Of a stretch of 24,963 bases of DNA, positions 16,445-24,865 are shown one piece after another (position 1 is the first letter of the stretch; every line of letters begins with the position of its first letter). Both the position numbers and the translations under genes were made by a program. Source of the stretch: DAONFI01 sp035403485 (GTDB lineage Bacteria; Planctomycetota; Phycisphaerae; SM23-33); contig CAZIAZ010000044.1 in assembly GCA_964536835.1 (NCBI GenBank), positions 1-24,963 on the forward strand. Reading direction: 5' to 3'. Below the pieces are notes generated by a model. The model was not told the DNA's origin, did no database searches, and saw nothing but the letters and a program-made list of their open reading frames with translations.

Positions 16445-16605
16445 AGGACAAAAAAAAACTCGCGCTGGCCGGGGGAAACCAACGCGAGCCTGTGTAGATT
16501 TGTCGGCCGGGGGAGAACCGACAAATTCGTAGCGCCGGCCGGGGGAGAACCGGCGCCACTGTGGTTACCACGTCGAAGGAGGAACGACGTGGTTACTGAA
16601 AGGGT
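16445..16605 (-). ncRNA. Candidate small RNA with four hairpins and C-rich anti-SD-like loops
   Basis: Read on the minus strand, a start near 16603 is followed by four hairpins. H1: 16593-16585/16575-16567, nine pairs, loop UUCCUCCUU. H2: 16556-16550/16538-16532, seven pairs, loop UUCUCCCCCGG. H3: 16526-16518/16506-16498, nine pairs, the same loop. H4: 16488-16459, six plus three pairs around one mismatch, loop UUUCCCCCGG, followed directly by nine U (16458-16450) as an intrinsic terminator. Stems differ in sequence but are self-complementary while the loops are conserved, which argues for selection on RNA structure. The H1 loop is complementary to AAGGAGGAA, so binding to ribosome-binding sites is the likely mode. 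Length is about 155 nt. Confidence 0.7.
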
Positions 16606-16609
16606 CCTG

Positions 16610-16637
16610 ATTATAAAGGCTTTCTGCGTTTCCACAA
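16610..16637 (-). promoter_or_regulatory. Promoter of the candidate small RNA
   Basis: On the minus strand TTGTGG (16637-16632) and TATAAT (16615-16610) are separated by 16 bases. The -35 box sits in the T tail of the preceding terminator hairpin, giving a compact terminator-promoter arrangement. Confidence 0.6.
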
Positions 16638-16666
16638 AAAGCCGCCGAGGCATATTTAGCCTCGGC
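16636..16666 (-). terminator. Hairpin terminator upstream of the small-RNA promoter
   Basis: GCCGAGGC/GCCTCGGC (16666-16659/16651-16644) has a seven-base loop. On the minus strand it is followed by GGCTTTTTG. It would end transcription coming from the membrane-protein gene at 16876-17388. Positions 16667-16875 show no gene and no other clear signal. Confidence 0.55.
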
Positions 16667-16875
16667 TCTTTATACTATAACATGTTACATGAAAAAAGTG
16701 TCGGGTAAATACCCCAAATTTGTAAAAAAAATTTCGACTGTTGGTTATTTGGTTTTTGCCATCTAACTCTTGTGTTGAGATGTGGTTATGATTAAAACGT
16801 TAAATGTTGCTGATACCTGTTGGACGAATGTTCAATAGAATAAATCTAAAATTCAAGCCATAGTTATCAAAATTC

Positions 16876-17388
16876 CTATTTATTGAGGCTGATGGCGGTC
16901 CACAGCAGAGAAATTATCGCGCCTATGAGTAGTGATGCCAGCAGAGCGAGGGCTATGCATATTGGAATCAATGTCCAGAAATCCCTGACAGGCAGTTGTA
17001 TGATTGAATTTACATGTATTTCAGTCAGCAGTACGACGCCTGACAGCCAGCCGAGCGTGACGGCCATAGCTATGCCTTCGCCGAATAAATATGGACGATG
17101 GGGCTTCTCGAACGCCAGATAGAATTTCGTTCGATGGGCCATATATCTGCACCAGAAATATCCGCCGATAATGCCGCAACAGCCTCCCACAATCATGCCA
17201 ATCCTGGTTATCGGAAGGCTCAGGAGATACGACGTCGTCGCCCACCAGCCGGACATCAGCCGATTGTTGGCGTAAATGATGGCAATTCGTGAGCCGCCAG
17301 CCGCACCAACCAACATGCATAACGTACTTACGACAGCTGTGCCGACGATGTTCTTTTTTTCATAGAACAGGCCCATTCTTATCATCAT
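16876..17388 (-). CDS. Small polytopic membrane protein, unknown
   Basis: Protein of 170 aa with four hydrophobic segments: about residues 15-38 (IVGTAVVSTLCMLVGAAGG), 50-80, 105-122 and 135-165. A short basic, aromatic cytoplasmic-type loop (CRYMAHRTKFYLAFEKPHRPY) lies between the second and third. I do not recognise a family. The ribosome-binding site is weak, and ATG codons at 17388 and 17385 are both possible starts. It is transcribed divergently from rpoN, 123 bases away. Confidence 0.6.
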   Translation of the reverse strand: MMIRMGLFYEKKNIVGTAVVSTLCMLVGAAGGSRIAIIYANNRLMSGWWATTSYLLSLPITRIGMIVGGCCGIIGGYFWCRYMAHRTKFYLAFEKPHRPYLFGEGIAMAVTLGWLSGVVLLTEIHVNSIIQLPVRDFWTLIPICIALALLASLLIGAIISLLWTAISLNK

Positions 17389-17451
17389 AACTCATTGTAA
17401 ATGCGTATTCAACAATTCTTTTGCCAAAAAAAATCAAGTTTATGAATGATG

Positions 17452-17479
17452 TTGACAATATTTTACGAAGTGTTATAAA
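17452..17479 (+). promoter_or_regulatory. Promoter of rpoN
   Basis: TTGACA (17452-17457) and TATAAA (17474-17479) have a 16-base spacer, 33 bases before the rpoN ATG. Its ribosome-binding site is TGGAG. Confidence 0.65.
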
Positions 17480-17511
17480 CTGATTTTAGGAAAATTTGGC
17501 ATGGAGATTGC

Positions 17512-19008
17512 ATGAACCTCAGTCTTACACAGAATATGCGGCTTTCGCAGGAGATGAAACTCTCGCCCCGTATGATACAGGCGATGGAGATTCTCCAATT
17601 ACCCATGCTGGCACTTCAGGAGCGGATAGACGCCGAGATGGAATCCAATCCTGTACTGGAGCTTTGTGAAGATGAAGATTCGCCTGCGACTGAGGCTGGC
17701 GAGTCCGAGACCGCCACGGATTTTGATGACCGCGGCGAAAAGCTGATGGTAGTTTCGGACGAACGGCAGAATGTTGACGATTTCAGCCGGCTTGACGATA
17801 TGACGGCTGAATTCGGCCATGATTTTGCGAATCCCGATGCTCCCGCGCTCAGCCGCCGCGAAAGTCTCGAAGCCTCCAATCGCAAACTTGAAGCGATGGC
17901 TAATACGCCTGCGCCGTCGGAATCGCTCGATGAGTATCTCTGTGATCAGTGGCGTTTTGTGGATGCGTCTGAGAATGTGAAAAAGGCCGGTTTTGCTGTA
18001 ATTGAAGAAATCGATTCTGCCGGTTATCTGCGTACGCCGGCTGTCGAAATTGCCGACAGACTCGATATGCCCGACGAAGACAGGCTTGCCGTCGTCAACC
18101 GCGCCATATCGCTCGTGCAGACGCTTGAGCCGGTCGGCGTTGGTGCGATTGATTTGCGACAGTGTCTGCTGATACAGCTCGATGCTATGGGGCAGGCGGG
18201 GCAGGATGTGACATTGCCGCGACAGATTGTATCGCAGTTTTTGCGTGAATTGGAGATGAACCGTCTGCCGGCCATCGCCAGAAAGCTCAACTGTACTATC
18301 GACAGCGTAAAAGCGGCCATTGTCGTCATTGGGCGGCTGAATCCCCGGCCCGGCGATGAGATTTCAACGCAATCCGCGCAGGTTATTATTCCAGACCTGA
18401 TTGTTTATATTGACGAGAATGACAAAATTGTCATAAAAACCGCCGGCGGTTACATTCCGGACCTGACTGTAAGCAAGTACTATATAAAAGAAGCGAAAAA
18501 TAAAACCAACGACCGCCAGACTCGCTCTTTTCTTCAGAAAAATATCCGTTCGGCTCACTGGCTGATGGACGCCATCGCACAGCGGCAGATGACCATCTGT
18601 CGCGTAGCCGAGGAGGTGTTTAATTTTCAGCGCGAATTCCTTGAAAAAGGCGTAGAAGCCCTCAAGCCGTTGCCCATGTCGCTGGTAGCTGAAAAAATCG
18701 GCGTACATCCAGCCACCGTCAGCAGGGCGGTTGCCGAAAAATATGTTGAAACGCCGCGCGGGATTTTTCCGCTTCGCATGTTTTTCTCCGGCGGCACGAC
18801 CAGCCAGGACGGCCATGATATGAGCTGGGACGCAGTCAAGGCTAAACTGCGGGAAATAGTGGATGCGGAGGACAAGTCGCGTCCGCTGAGCGATGAAAAA
18901 CTTGCCGATGAGCTTGAAAAGGCCGGCTTGACCGTAGCCCGGCGTACGATAGCCAAATATCGCGAGCAACTGGACATACCGCCCGCAAGACAGCGAAAAG
19001 AATTTTAG
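17512..19008 (+). CDS. rpoN: RNA polymerase sigma-54 factor
   Basis: Directs RNA polymerase to -24/-12 promoters that need AAA+ activators. The 498-aa protein has the full layout. Region I is at residues 1-50 (SLTQNMRLSQEMKLSPRMIQ, QLPMLALQERIDAE). An acidic, variable Region II follows (about 55-120). The core-binding domain is at about 120-310. The HTH domain around 385-430 contains PMSLVAEKIGVHPATVSRAV and GIFPLRMFFSGG. The RpoN box ARRTIAKYRE is at 476-485, with Ile in place of the usual Val. The end is close to the box, as usual. It is preceded by its own sigma-70-like promoter. None of the usual rpoN neighbours (hpf, ptsN, lptB) is adjacent. Confidence 0.97.
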   Translation: MNLSLTQNMRLSQEMKLSPRMIQAMEILQLPMLALQERIDAEMESNPVLELCEDEDSPATEAGESETATDFDDRGEKLMVVSDERQNVDDFSRLDDMTAEFGHDFANPDAPALSRRESLEASNRKLEAMANTPAPSESLDEYLCDQWRFVDASENVKKAGFAVIEEIDSAGYLRTPAVEIADRLDMPDEDRLAVVNRAISLVQTLEPVGVGAIDLRQCLLIQLDAMGQAGQDVTLPRQIVSQFLRELEMNRLPAIARKLNCTIDSVKAAIVVIGRLNPRPGDEISTQSAQVIIPDLIVYIDENDKIVIKTAGGYIPDLTVSKYYIKEAKNKTNDRQTRSFLQKNIRSAHWLMDAIAQRQMTICRVAEEVFNFQREFLEKGVEALKPLPMSLVAEKIGVHPATVSRAVAEKYVETPRGIFPLRMFFSGGTTSQDGHDMSWDAVKAKLREIVDAEDKSRPLSDEKLADELEKAGLTVARRTIAKYREQLDIPPARQRKEF

Positions 19009-19097
19009 AAATGTTTTTCAGAGCATCTCGATATGAAATAACTATCTTTAAACAAAATATTGGATAAACGTCTTTTTGAGATTTGAAAAGGAATAAC

Positions 19098-19748
19098 ATG
19101 ATAGACATACATACTCATACGTTTCTTTCCGACGGGCTTCTTTGTCCGGCGGAGCATATTCGCCATGCGGAAATGGCCGGTTATCGTGTGCTCGGCATTG
19201 CCGACCATGCCGACCTGTCTACCATGGCCGACATCATCCGCATTCTGAAAGTGGCGGCGGCACGCGAGAATGAGCTGGGCCGCCTGAGGGTTCTGGCAGG
19301 CGTGGAGTTTACGCATGTGCGGCCGGAACATCTGGAAGAGGCTGCGGCTACGGCTCGCAATCTTGGGGCTGATATCGTTCTCTGTCACGGCGAGACGATT
19401 GCAGAACCTGTTATCGAGGGCACTAACAGGGCTGCGATACTTGCCGGCGTGGATTATCTGGCTCATCCGGGCCTGATTACTCAGGCGGATGCGGAACTGG
19501 CGGCGGAGAAGGGCGTTTATCTGGAAATTTCCGGCAAAGCGGGCCATTCGCTGGCTAACGGCCATGTTGCGAAAATGGCTTTAAAAACAGGCGCGAAACT
19601 GATGTTTGGCTCGGATTCACATTCGCCGGAGCAGTTTTTCAGGCGGGAGAAGGCAAAGCGTGTTCTGTTAGCTGCCGGGCTGGACGAAACACAGGCTGAA
19701 CAGGTTTTCGCCAATGCCGAAGAAATGGTAAAAAAACTCCTGCGCTGA
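19098..19748 (+). CDS. PHP-domain phosphoesterase (histidinol-phosphatase type)
   Basis: Protein of 216 aa. ATG at 19098 is chosen for AAAAGGA six bases upstream; a TTG 15 bases earlier is less likely. Metal-binding motifs of the PHP fold appear in order: DIHTHT (H5, H7), ADHADLS, AGVEFTHVRPEH, VLCHGET, LAHPGL, and GSDSHSPEQF near the C-terminus. The small size and lack of a polymerase domain fit stand-alone PHP hydrolases that dephosphorylate small metabolites. Histidinol phosphate is one possible substrate but nothing nearby supports histidine synthesis. The gene is 89 bases after rpoN and may be cotranscribed with it. Confidence 0.85.
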   Translation: MIDIHTHTFLSDGLLCPAEHIRHAEMAGYRVLGIADHADLSTMADIIRILKVAAARENELGRLRVLAGVEFTHVRPEHLEEAAATARNLGADIVLCHGETIAEPVIEGTNRAAILAGVDYLAHPGLITQADAELAAEKGVYLEISGKAGHSLANGHVAKMALKTGAKLMFGSDSHSPEQFFRREKAKRVLLAAGLDETQAEQVFANAEEMVKKLLR

Positions 19749-19777
19749 ATTTGGCGACGAGCGGCGCACCAGTCTGT

Positions 19778-20524
19778 TCACTTTAATTTTGATTTTGCGA
19801 AATTTTCCATTGCGAAATCAAGCGTCTGGCAGATATGCGAGTCCCAGTACGCCCAGTTGTGTTCGCCGGGGTATTCATTGTACGTGTGCGACCATCCGAT
19901 TGAATCCAGATGTTCGTGCATCTGCCGATTCCATTTCAGAATCCAGTCCGATTCGCCGCAGTCGAACCGCAACGGAAAACGTTTGTCTTTCGGCATGTCA
20001 GCCGCCAGTTTGAAAACGTCATATTCCGGAGCGAGCCGTTCCGTGTCGGTTCTGACTTTTTGCGGCATTTCCTTTACGATTTCGTGTGCGTAGAAAAATG
20101 CGCCTGAATGGCTCGACGCGCAGCAGTACATGTCGGGATTTTTCATCGACAGCATGAACGCGCCGTAGCCGCCCATGCTCAGGCCGGCGATGGCTCGGCC
20201 GGCGGCGGATTTTATCGTGTTGAACGTGCCGTCGATATATTTTACGAGGTCGGATGTGATGAACTGTTCCATGGCGTCTTCTTCGTTGATGTTCGTGTAC
20301 CACGTCCGCAAGCCGTCGGGCATTACTATCATCATATTTCGTTCCCACGCATAGCGTACCAGCGAAGTGTTGTACAGCCATTCGGTATGATTATCGCTAT
20401 ATCCGTGCAACAGATAGAGCACCGGCCATGGCCCTGGAGCCTGCTCCACTTTCGGGGTGATGATGTTAACCGTTTTTGTCATGCCCAGCCTGGGCCCGCG
20501 GAAATTCATGCTCAGAACAGCCAT
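19778..20524 (-). CDS. Esterase D/feruloyl-esterase-like alpha/beta hydrolase
   Basis: Protein of 248 aa. Start at 20524 (MAVLSMNFRG) follows AGGAGAAAACG; a longer frame lacks such a site. It has the Esterase D fold: oxyanion segment PVLYLLHGYSDNHTEW, nucleophile elbow GLSMGGYGA, acid residue in RFDCGESDW, and catalytic His in GEHNWAYWD. Family members cleave S-formylglutathione, feruloyl or acetyl esters. The absence of a signal peptide suggests a cytoplasmic enzyme acting on imported esters. It is convergent with the PHP gene (29 bases between stops) and divergent from the aconitase gene. The true substrate cannot be read from the sequence. Confidence 0.88.
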   Translation of the reverse strand: MAVLSMNFRGPRLGMTKTVNIITPKVEQAPGPWPVLYLLHGYSDNHTEWLYNTSLVRYAWERNMMIVMPDGLRTWYTNINEEDAMEQFITSDLVKYIDGTFNTIKSAAGRAIAGLSMGGYGAFMLSMKNPDMYCCASSHSGAFFYAHEIVKEMPQKVRTDTERLAPEYDVFKLAADMPKDKRFPLRFDCGESDWILKWNRQMHEHLDSIGWSHTYNEYPGEHNWAYWDSHICQTLDFAMENFAKSKLK

Positions 20525-20668
20525 CGTTTTCTCCTGAATGCCGGTCTGTTTTACTGGCTGGGCCTGCAACTTGCAAGACGTTTTTAGATTTGGTTTTTCG
20601 GGCTGAATCTGCTAAAATCCCTAATCTTTGAAAGATTGCGAAAATGCTTTAAACATATGGAGTCTGAA

Positions 20669-22747
20669 ATGCCAAGAACGCTTATACAGAAAATACTTGA
20701 AGAACACCTTGTCGAAGGTGAACTTACGCCCGGCAGTGAAATCGGGGTTCGAATAGACCAGACCCTCACGCAGGACGCCACCGGCACGACGTCGTTCCTG
20801 CTGCTGGAAGCGATGAATATTCCTCGTGTTCGAACCGAGGTATCGGTGAGTTACGTGGATCACAACATGTCCCAGTTCGGGCCGGAAAATCATAACGACC
20901 ACCTGTATTTGCAGTCGATATCGCAGAAAGTTGGGGCTTGGCACAGCCGGCCTGGCAACGGCATATGTCATCAGGTGCATTTGGAGCGTTTTGCCGCGCC
21001 AGGCAGGACGCTGCTCGGCAGCGACAGCCACACGCCGACCGGCGGCGGCATGGGCATGATAGCCATGGGCGCAGGCGGCCTTGATGTTGCGGTAGCCATG
21101 GGCGGCGGTGCGTTTTATATGACGTGTCCGCAGATTATAGGCGTGGAGCTTCGCGGCAGACTTCAGCCGTGGGTTGCGCCGAAAGATATCATCCTGCGTC
21201 TGTTGAGCATATTGACCACCAAAGGTAACGTCGGCTGCATGGTTGAATATTTCGGCGACGGCGTTATCAATATCGACGCACCTGGCCGGGCCACGTGTAC
21301 GAACATGGGTGCCGAGCTGGGCGTGACGGCGAGCGTTTTTCCGTCAGACGAAAGAACGCGGAAATTTCTTGTCGCCCAGGGCCGTGGCGAAGCCTGGCGT
21401 GAACTGTCCGCCGATGCCGGCGCAACTTTTGGGCCGATTACTAAAAAAGTTTCAGTCGACGATGTCGCCACACTGAACAATATACGCAAATATTGTACGG
21501 GCGTTAAAATATCCGACCCCGACGCGAGCGGCAAGGTTACCGTCACATTTGGCCATGTGGTGATAGACCTTGATAAACTCGAACCGATGGCTGCGGGTTC
21601 GCCGAGTCCTGACAATATCAAAACGGTGCGGGAGCTGGCCGGCCAGCCTGTCCGGCAGGTGGTTATCGGTTCGTGCACGAACAGCAGCTATCAGGATTTG
21701 ATGCTCGTGGCAGGCGTGCTCAAAGGCCGAACGGTTCATCCGGATGTGGAACTCGGTATTGCGCCTGGCAGCAGGCAGGTGATGACAATGCTGGGCAGGA
21801 ACGGCGCACTTGCTGACCTCATATTGGCTGGCGCGCGAATTCTGGAAAGCGGCTGCGGGCCTTGCATCGGGCAGGGGTTCAGCCCGGCCGACGGCACGGT
21901 CAGCCTGCGGACTTTCAATCGCAACTTCGCCGGCAGAACAGGCACAAAGGGCGATATGGTCTGGCTGGTGTCTCCGGAGACCGCCATCGCCGCCGCAATT
22001 ACGGGAAAAATAACCGACCCGCGGGATTTGAACATCGATATAAAATATCCGGGAGTCGAAATGCCCCAAAAATTTCTCATCGATGACAATATGTTGCAAA
22101 AACCGCTTTCGCCAGAAGATGCTGCCAGGGTGGAAGTCCTGCGTGGGCCGACAATCGTCAAGCCGCCGGCTGGCGAAGTTCTGCCGAATAAACTTGAAGC
22201 GAAAGTCGCCATCAAGGTCGGCGACAAGATAACCACCGACCATATCATGCCCGCCGGCTCACTTTTGAAATATCGCTCCAATGTGCCGCAATACGCCAGA
22301 TATGTCTTCAACTGCTTCAATGAAGACGGCCAAGCGACCTTTGCCGACCGCTGTCTTGAACTCAGGCAAAAAGGCGTCGGTGCGGTAATCGTCGCAGGCG
22401 ACAGCTACGGCCAGGGTTCAAGCAGGGAACATGCCGCTCTCTGCCCGATGTATCTGGGCGTGCGCGTTGTCATCGCGAAGGCTATCGAGCGGATTCATCA
22501 GGCTAATCTGGTCAACTTCGCGATTCTGCCGCTGGTGTTCGTCGACGCGGCCGATTACGGCCGAATCGATGCCGGCGACGGAATTGTTTTGGAAAATCTG
22601 GAGCAGGCTGTCACTTCAGCCGACGTTGTTAAAGTCCGCAATGCGACGAAAGGTTTTGATTTTAATTGCAGAGTCCAGCTCGCGCCTCGTCAGCGAAAAA
22701 TTCTTGCGGCGGGCGGCTTGCTGAATTACACGCGGAAGAACGGCTGA
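20669..22747 (+). CDS. Aconitate hydratase
   Basis: Interconverts citrate and isocitrate through cis-aconitate in the cytoplasm, using a [4Fe-4S] cluster. Start at 20669 (MPRTLIQKILEEHL) is preceded by GGAG with a six-base gap. The 692-aa length matches the shorter single-chain aconitases rather than the ~890-aa AcnA. Cluster ligands are Cys336 in GSCTNSSYQDL and Cys396/Cys399 in SGCGPCIGQG. LLGSDSHTPTGGGMGMIAMGAGG is also diagnostic. The C-terminal swivel domain carries KITTDHIMPAG and GDSYGQGSSREHAAL (about 577-591). The related isopropylmalate and homoaconitate enzymes are split or lack this pattern. It is first in a tight three-gene operon. Confidence 0.93.
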   Translation: MPRTLIQKILEEHLVEGELTPGSEIGVRIDQTLTQDATGTTSFLLLEAMNIPRVRTEVSVSYVDHNMSQFGPENHNDHLYLQSISQKVGAWHSRPGNGICHQVHLERFAAPGRTLLGSDSHTPTGGGMGMIAMGAGGLDVAVAMGGGAFYMTCPQIIGVELRGRLQPWVAPKDIILRLLSILTTKGNVGCMVEYFGDGVINIDAPGRATCTNMGAELGVTASVFPSDERTRKFLVAQGRGEAWRELSADAGATFGPITKKVSVDDVATLNNIRKYCTGVKISDPDASGKVTVTFGHVVIDLDKLEPMAAGSPSPDNIKTVRELAGQPVRQVVIGSCTNSSYQDLMLVAGVLKGRTVHPDVELGIAPGSRQVMTMLGRNGALADLILAGARILESGCGPCIGQGFSPADGTVSLRTFNRNFAGRTGTKGDMVWLVSPETAIAAAITGKITDPRDLNIDIKYPGVEMPQKFLIDDNMLQKPLSPEDAARVEVLRGPTIVKPPAGEVLPNKLEAKVAIKVGDKITTDHIMPAGSLLKYRSNVPQYARYVFNCFNEDGQATFADRCLELRQKGVGAVIVAGDSYGQGSSREHAALCPMYLGVRVVIAKAIERIHQANLVNFAILPLVFVDAADYGRIDAGDGIVLENLEQAVTSADVVKVRNATKGFDFNCRVQLAPRQRKILAAGGLLNYTRKNG

Positions 22748-22765
22748 TTTTTTTGAGCGAAATAG

Positions 22766-23317
22766 ATGACTGCAAAAATCATAAGCGTATTCGGAGCTAA
22801 CGACGGCCAGTCTGGCGACGAGGCCTATGAGCAGGCTCGTAGCGTCGGAAAATTTCTGGCTGAGCGCGGTTACGCCATCGCGAACGGCGGTTACGGCGGC
22901 ACTATGCAAGCCGCTGCCGCCGGTGCTAAATCAGCCGGCGGAACAACCTACGGCGTCGTTTGCGATATCTGGCAGACCCCGCCGAACGACTATATCGACC
23001 ATGTCGTGCGGACGTCGACGTACATGGAGAGGCTGCAGACGCTGATTGATTTTGGCAAAAGCGGCTATGTTGTACTGCCAGGCGCAACCGGCACGCTGAT
23101 GGAAGCAGCCATGGTTTGGGAACATGCCTGCAAACGTTTTTGGGAAAAGGCTGACCAGCCGAGCCGGCCGATAGCGTTTATAGGTGATTTCTGGCTGCCG
23201 CTGCGAAGCATGATGACTCAGGCTCGGCCGGGCTGCGAAAAATACGTCGCCTTCCTGTCAACGGCCGATGAATTGACGGAAATCTTTCCAGCCGTAAAAG
23301 TTACACGTATGGATTGA
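22766..23317 (+). CDS. LOG-family (TIGR00725-like) nucleotide-binding-fold protein
   Basis: Protein of 183 aa with the Rossmann-like lysine-decarboxylase-like fold: IISVFGANDG at the start, the glycine-rich ANGGYGGTMQAAAAGA (about residues 39-54), and LPGATGTLMEAAMVWEH (about 103-119). The last replaces the usual PGGxGTxxE of cytokinin-activating LOG enzymes with PGATGT. Many LOG relatives cleave ribose 5'-phosphate from nucleotides. Whether this one is active is open because of the Gly-to-Ala change. It starts 18 bases after the aconitase and its stop overlaps the next gene's region. Confidence 0.85.
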   Translation: MTAKIISVFGANDGQSGDEAYEQARSVGKFLAERGYAIANGGYGGTMQAAAAGAKSAGGTTYGVVCDIWQTPPNDYIDHVVRTSTYMERLQTLIDFGKSGYVVLPGATGTLMEAAMVWEHACKRFWEKADQPSRPIAFIGDFWLPLRSMMTQARPGCEKYVAFLSTADELTEIFPAVKVTRMD

Positions 23318-23349
23318 ACTACCCTCGCTGGAAAAGTATAATAAACCGA

Positions 23350-24681
23350 ATGAGGTCACGACCCTTAATATTATTGATATTGTTTTCGACGGCGTGTATG
23401 GCTGCGGCTGAAGACGGCGCGGTTGTACCTCTGTCGGAACTTAAAAAGAGTGTGATTCTCAAAAAAACTCCGGCGGCTGAGCAGACAGGCCAGCCGTCGA
23501 CGGCTGCGTCTTCATCGAATGACGACGAGTCCAAGCCTTCGCCGGCTATTCCCGAATTGCCGTCGTCGTCCGGCGGCGAAATTCCGGCTGTGCCGGAAAT
23601 GCCTTCCGATAACGAGCTTCAGACACTGCCGTCCGGGCCAGCCGCTTCAACTACGACGAAAGTGATGCCCAAATCAACGCCGCAGATTGAGACGGAAGGT
23701 TTTTTTGACGATGAAAGCTCTCTGCCCGCGCCGATGGGGCCTACGACGGCATCGAAGATGGACATGCGTGACATGTTCGGCAAAAAGACCATTCCCGTCA
23801 CAATGTCGCGAGACCGGCGTATAATTCATAGCGACATGCATCAGCTCAACGCACTGCCGGAAAACGCTTCCGTAATCGCACAGCCGGGGAAAATATACAA
23901 AGGTTCCGACGGCTGGTACTGGGTCAGGTATGAAGCGTCTCACGGCAAAACGCCGAGGGCTCAACAGCGTCTTCTGCCGTGCCGCATTCTCCAGAGTGTG
24001 GAAGAACAGCTTGCCGTCAAGCCCGACACGCTTTTTGACATTTACGGCCAGGCGATGCTTTACGACGGCATGACGTATCTGCTGTTGCGACGTGTGACCA
24101 TAGAAGACGGAAACAGCCAGCGAATCGAAGATGCGTCCGTGAAAAATGTACAGGATGAAGAGCCCGACCTTTTACGGCCGACTGGCAAATCGCTCCAGCA
24201 GACCACAGTTGCATCTGTAAATACCGCGACGACGGTTGAAAAGTCGTCTTCTGCAGCTGAGGCTATCTCGAAAACCGACGACCTGTTAGCCGGCATGATG
24301 AGCGAAACTGAAGGCAGGGCTATACGCACGACCAATGCGCCGTCCCGTTCGGCTGAAGAGAACAAAACATCAGTTGCGCCGGCTGGCCAGATGCCGCTGA
24401 CGCAGGGCCGTGAAAATCTCGTCATTGACCGACTGGCACGCGTGGTGAAATCAAAACACTCAGACTGGTATGAAGTGCATTTTATCAGCGATAACACGCT
24501 TCGTGAGCCGCCGTATCTGGTTCTGCCGAATTCGCGGCTGACGGAGTCGCTGAGGTTGAATTCGTATCTCGGTTATCACGACCGCAAGCTCAGAATCTCC
24601 GGCGAGGTGATTTTCTACAAGGGCCGGCGTTACATCCTGCTGACAAAGGTTTTCCCCGAACGCGATATGCGTCAATTCTGA
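23350..24681 (+). CDS. Secreted protein with two related C-terminal domains, unknown
   Basis: Protein of 443 aa from ATG at 23350; a TTG at 23314 overlapping the LOG stop codon is possible, and neither has a good ribosome-binding site. The ATG opens a clear signal peptide (RPLILLILFSTACMAAA). Residues about 25-145 are Pro/Ser/Thr-rich and low in complexity. Two similar segments follow, about 160-255 and 350-443, each with a W-Y/W-x-V core, an LP motif and a hydrophobic YL/IL-LL-x-x-V end (DGWYWVRYE...TYLLLRRV; SDWYEVHFI...RYILLTKV). They are separated by a Ser/Thr-rich linker, suggesting an internal duplication. Likely envelope or periplasmic. No family recognised. Confidence 0.7.
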   Translation: MRSRPLILLILFSTACMAAAEDGAVVPLSELKKSVILKKTPAAEQTGQPSTAASSSNDDESKPSPAIPELPSSSGGEIPAVPEMPSDNELQTLPSGPAASTTTKVMPKSTPQIETEGFFDDESSLPAPMGPTTASKMDMRDMFGKKTIPVTMSRDRRIIHSDMHQLNALPENASVIAQPGKIYKGSDGWYWVRYEASHGKTPRAQQRLLPCRILQSVEEQLAVKPDTLFDIYGQAMLYDGMTYLLLRRVTIEDGNSQRIEDASVKNVQDEEPDLLRPTGKSLQQTTVASVNTATTVEKSSSAAEAISKTDDLLAGMMSETEGRAIRTTNAPSRSAEENKTSVAPAGQMPLTQGRENLVIDRLARVVKSKHSDWYEVHFISDNTLREPPYLVLPNSRLTESLRLNSYLGYHDRKLRISGEVIFYKGRRYILLTKVFPERDMRQF

Positions 24682-24865
24682 TTTTTCAACAACGGCAGAT
24701 TCGACTTGCAGAAACCCTGTTTGGGCTTCATGTCGGTATTATCGCGGTTCTTAGAGCATATTAAACTTGACTTTGCGTTTGTTGCTGTTTGCGGCATCGG
24801 CTGGCTGCGTCAGACTGCATCGGAAACCTTTTTCAACATCTCTTACTTTTTTGCGTTCGCAGGGT

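Noticed and set aside
16459..16593. Four near-regular GGGGGAGAA-type units, looking at first like a CRISPR array
   Set aside because: The conserved part is short and is always the loop of a perfect or near-perfect hairpin whose stem differs each time. There are no constant repeats of 23-40 bases with unique spacers, and no cas genes.
16459..16593. Plus-strand transcription of the hairpin cluster, giving GGA loops as in CsrA-binding RNAs
   Set aside because: No convincing plus-strand promoter precedes it and the A9 run lies at the wrong end. The minus strand has a promoter, an ordered set of hairpins and a U9 terminator. The plus orientation is not excluded experimentally.
21452..22320. Long minus-strand frames inside the aconitase gene
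   Set aside because: These are shadows of a strongly coding plus-strand gene, with no start signals and no motifs.
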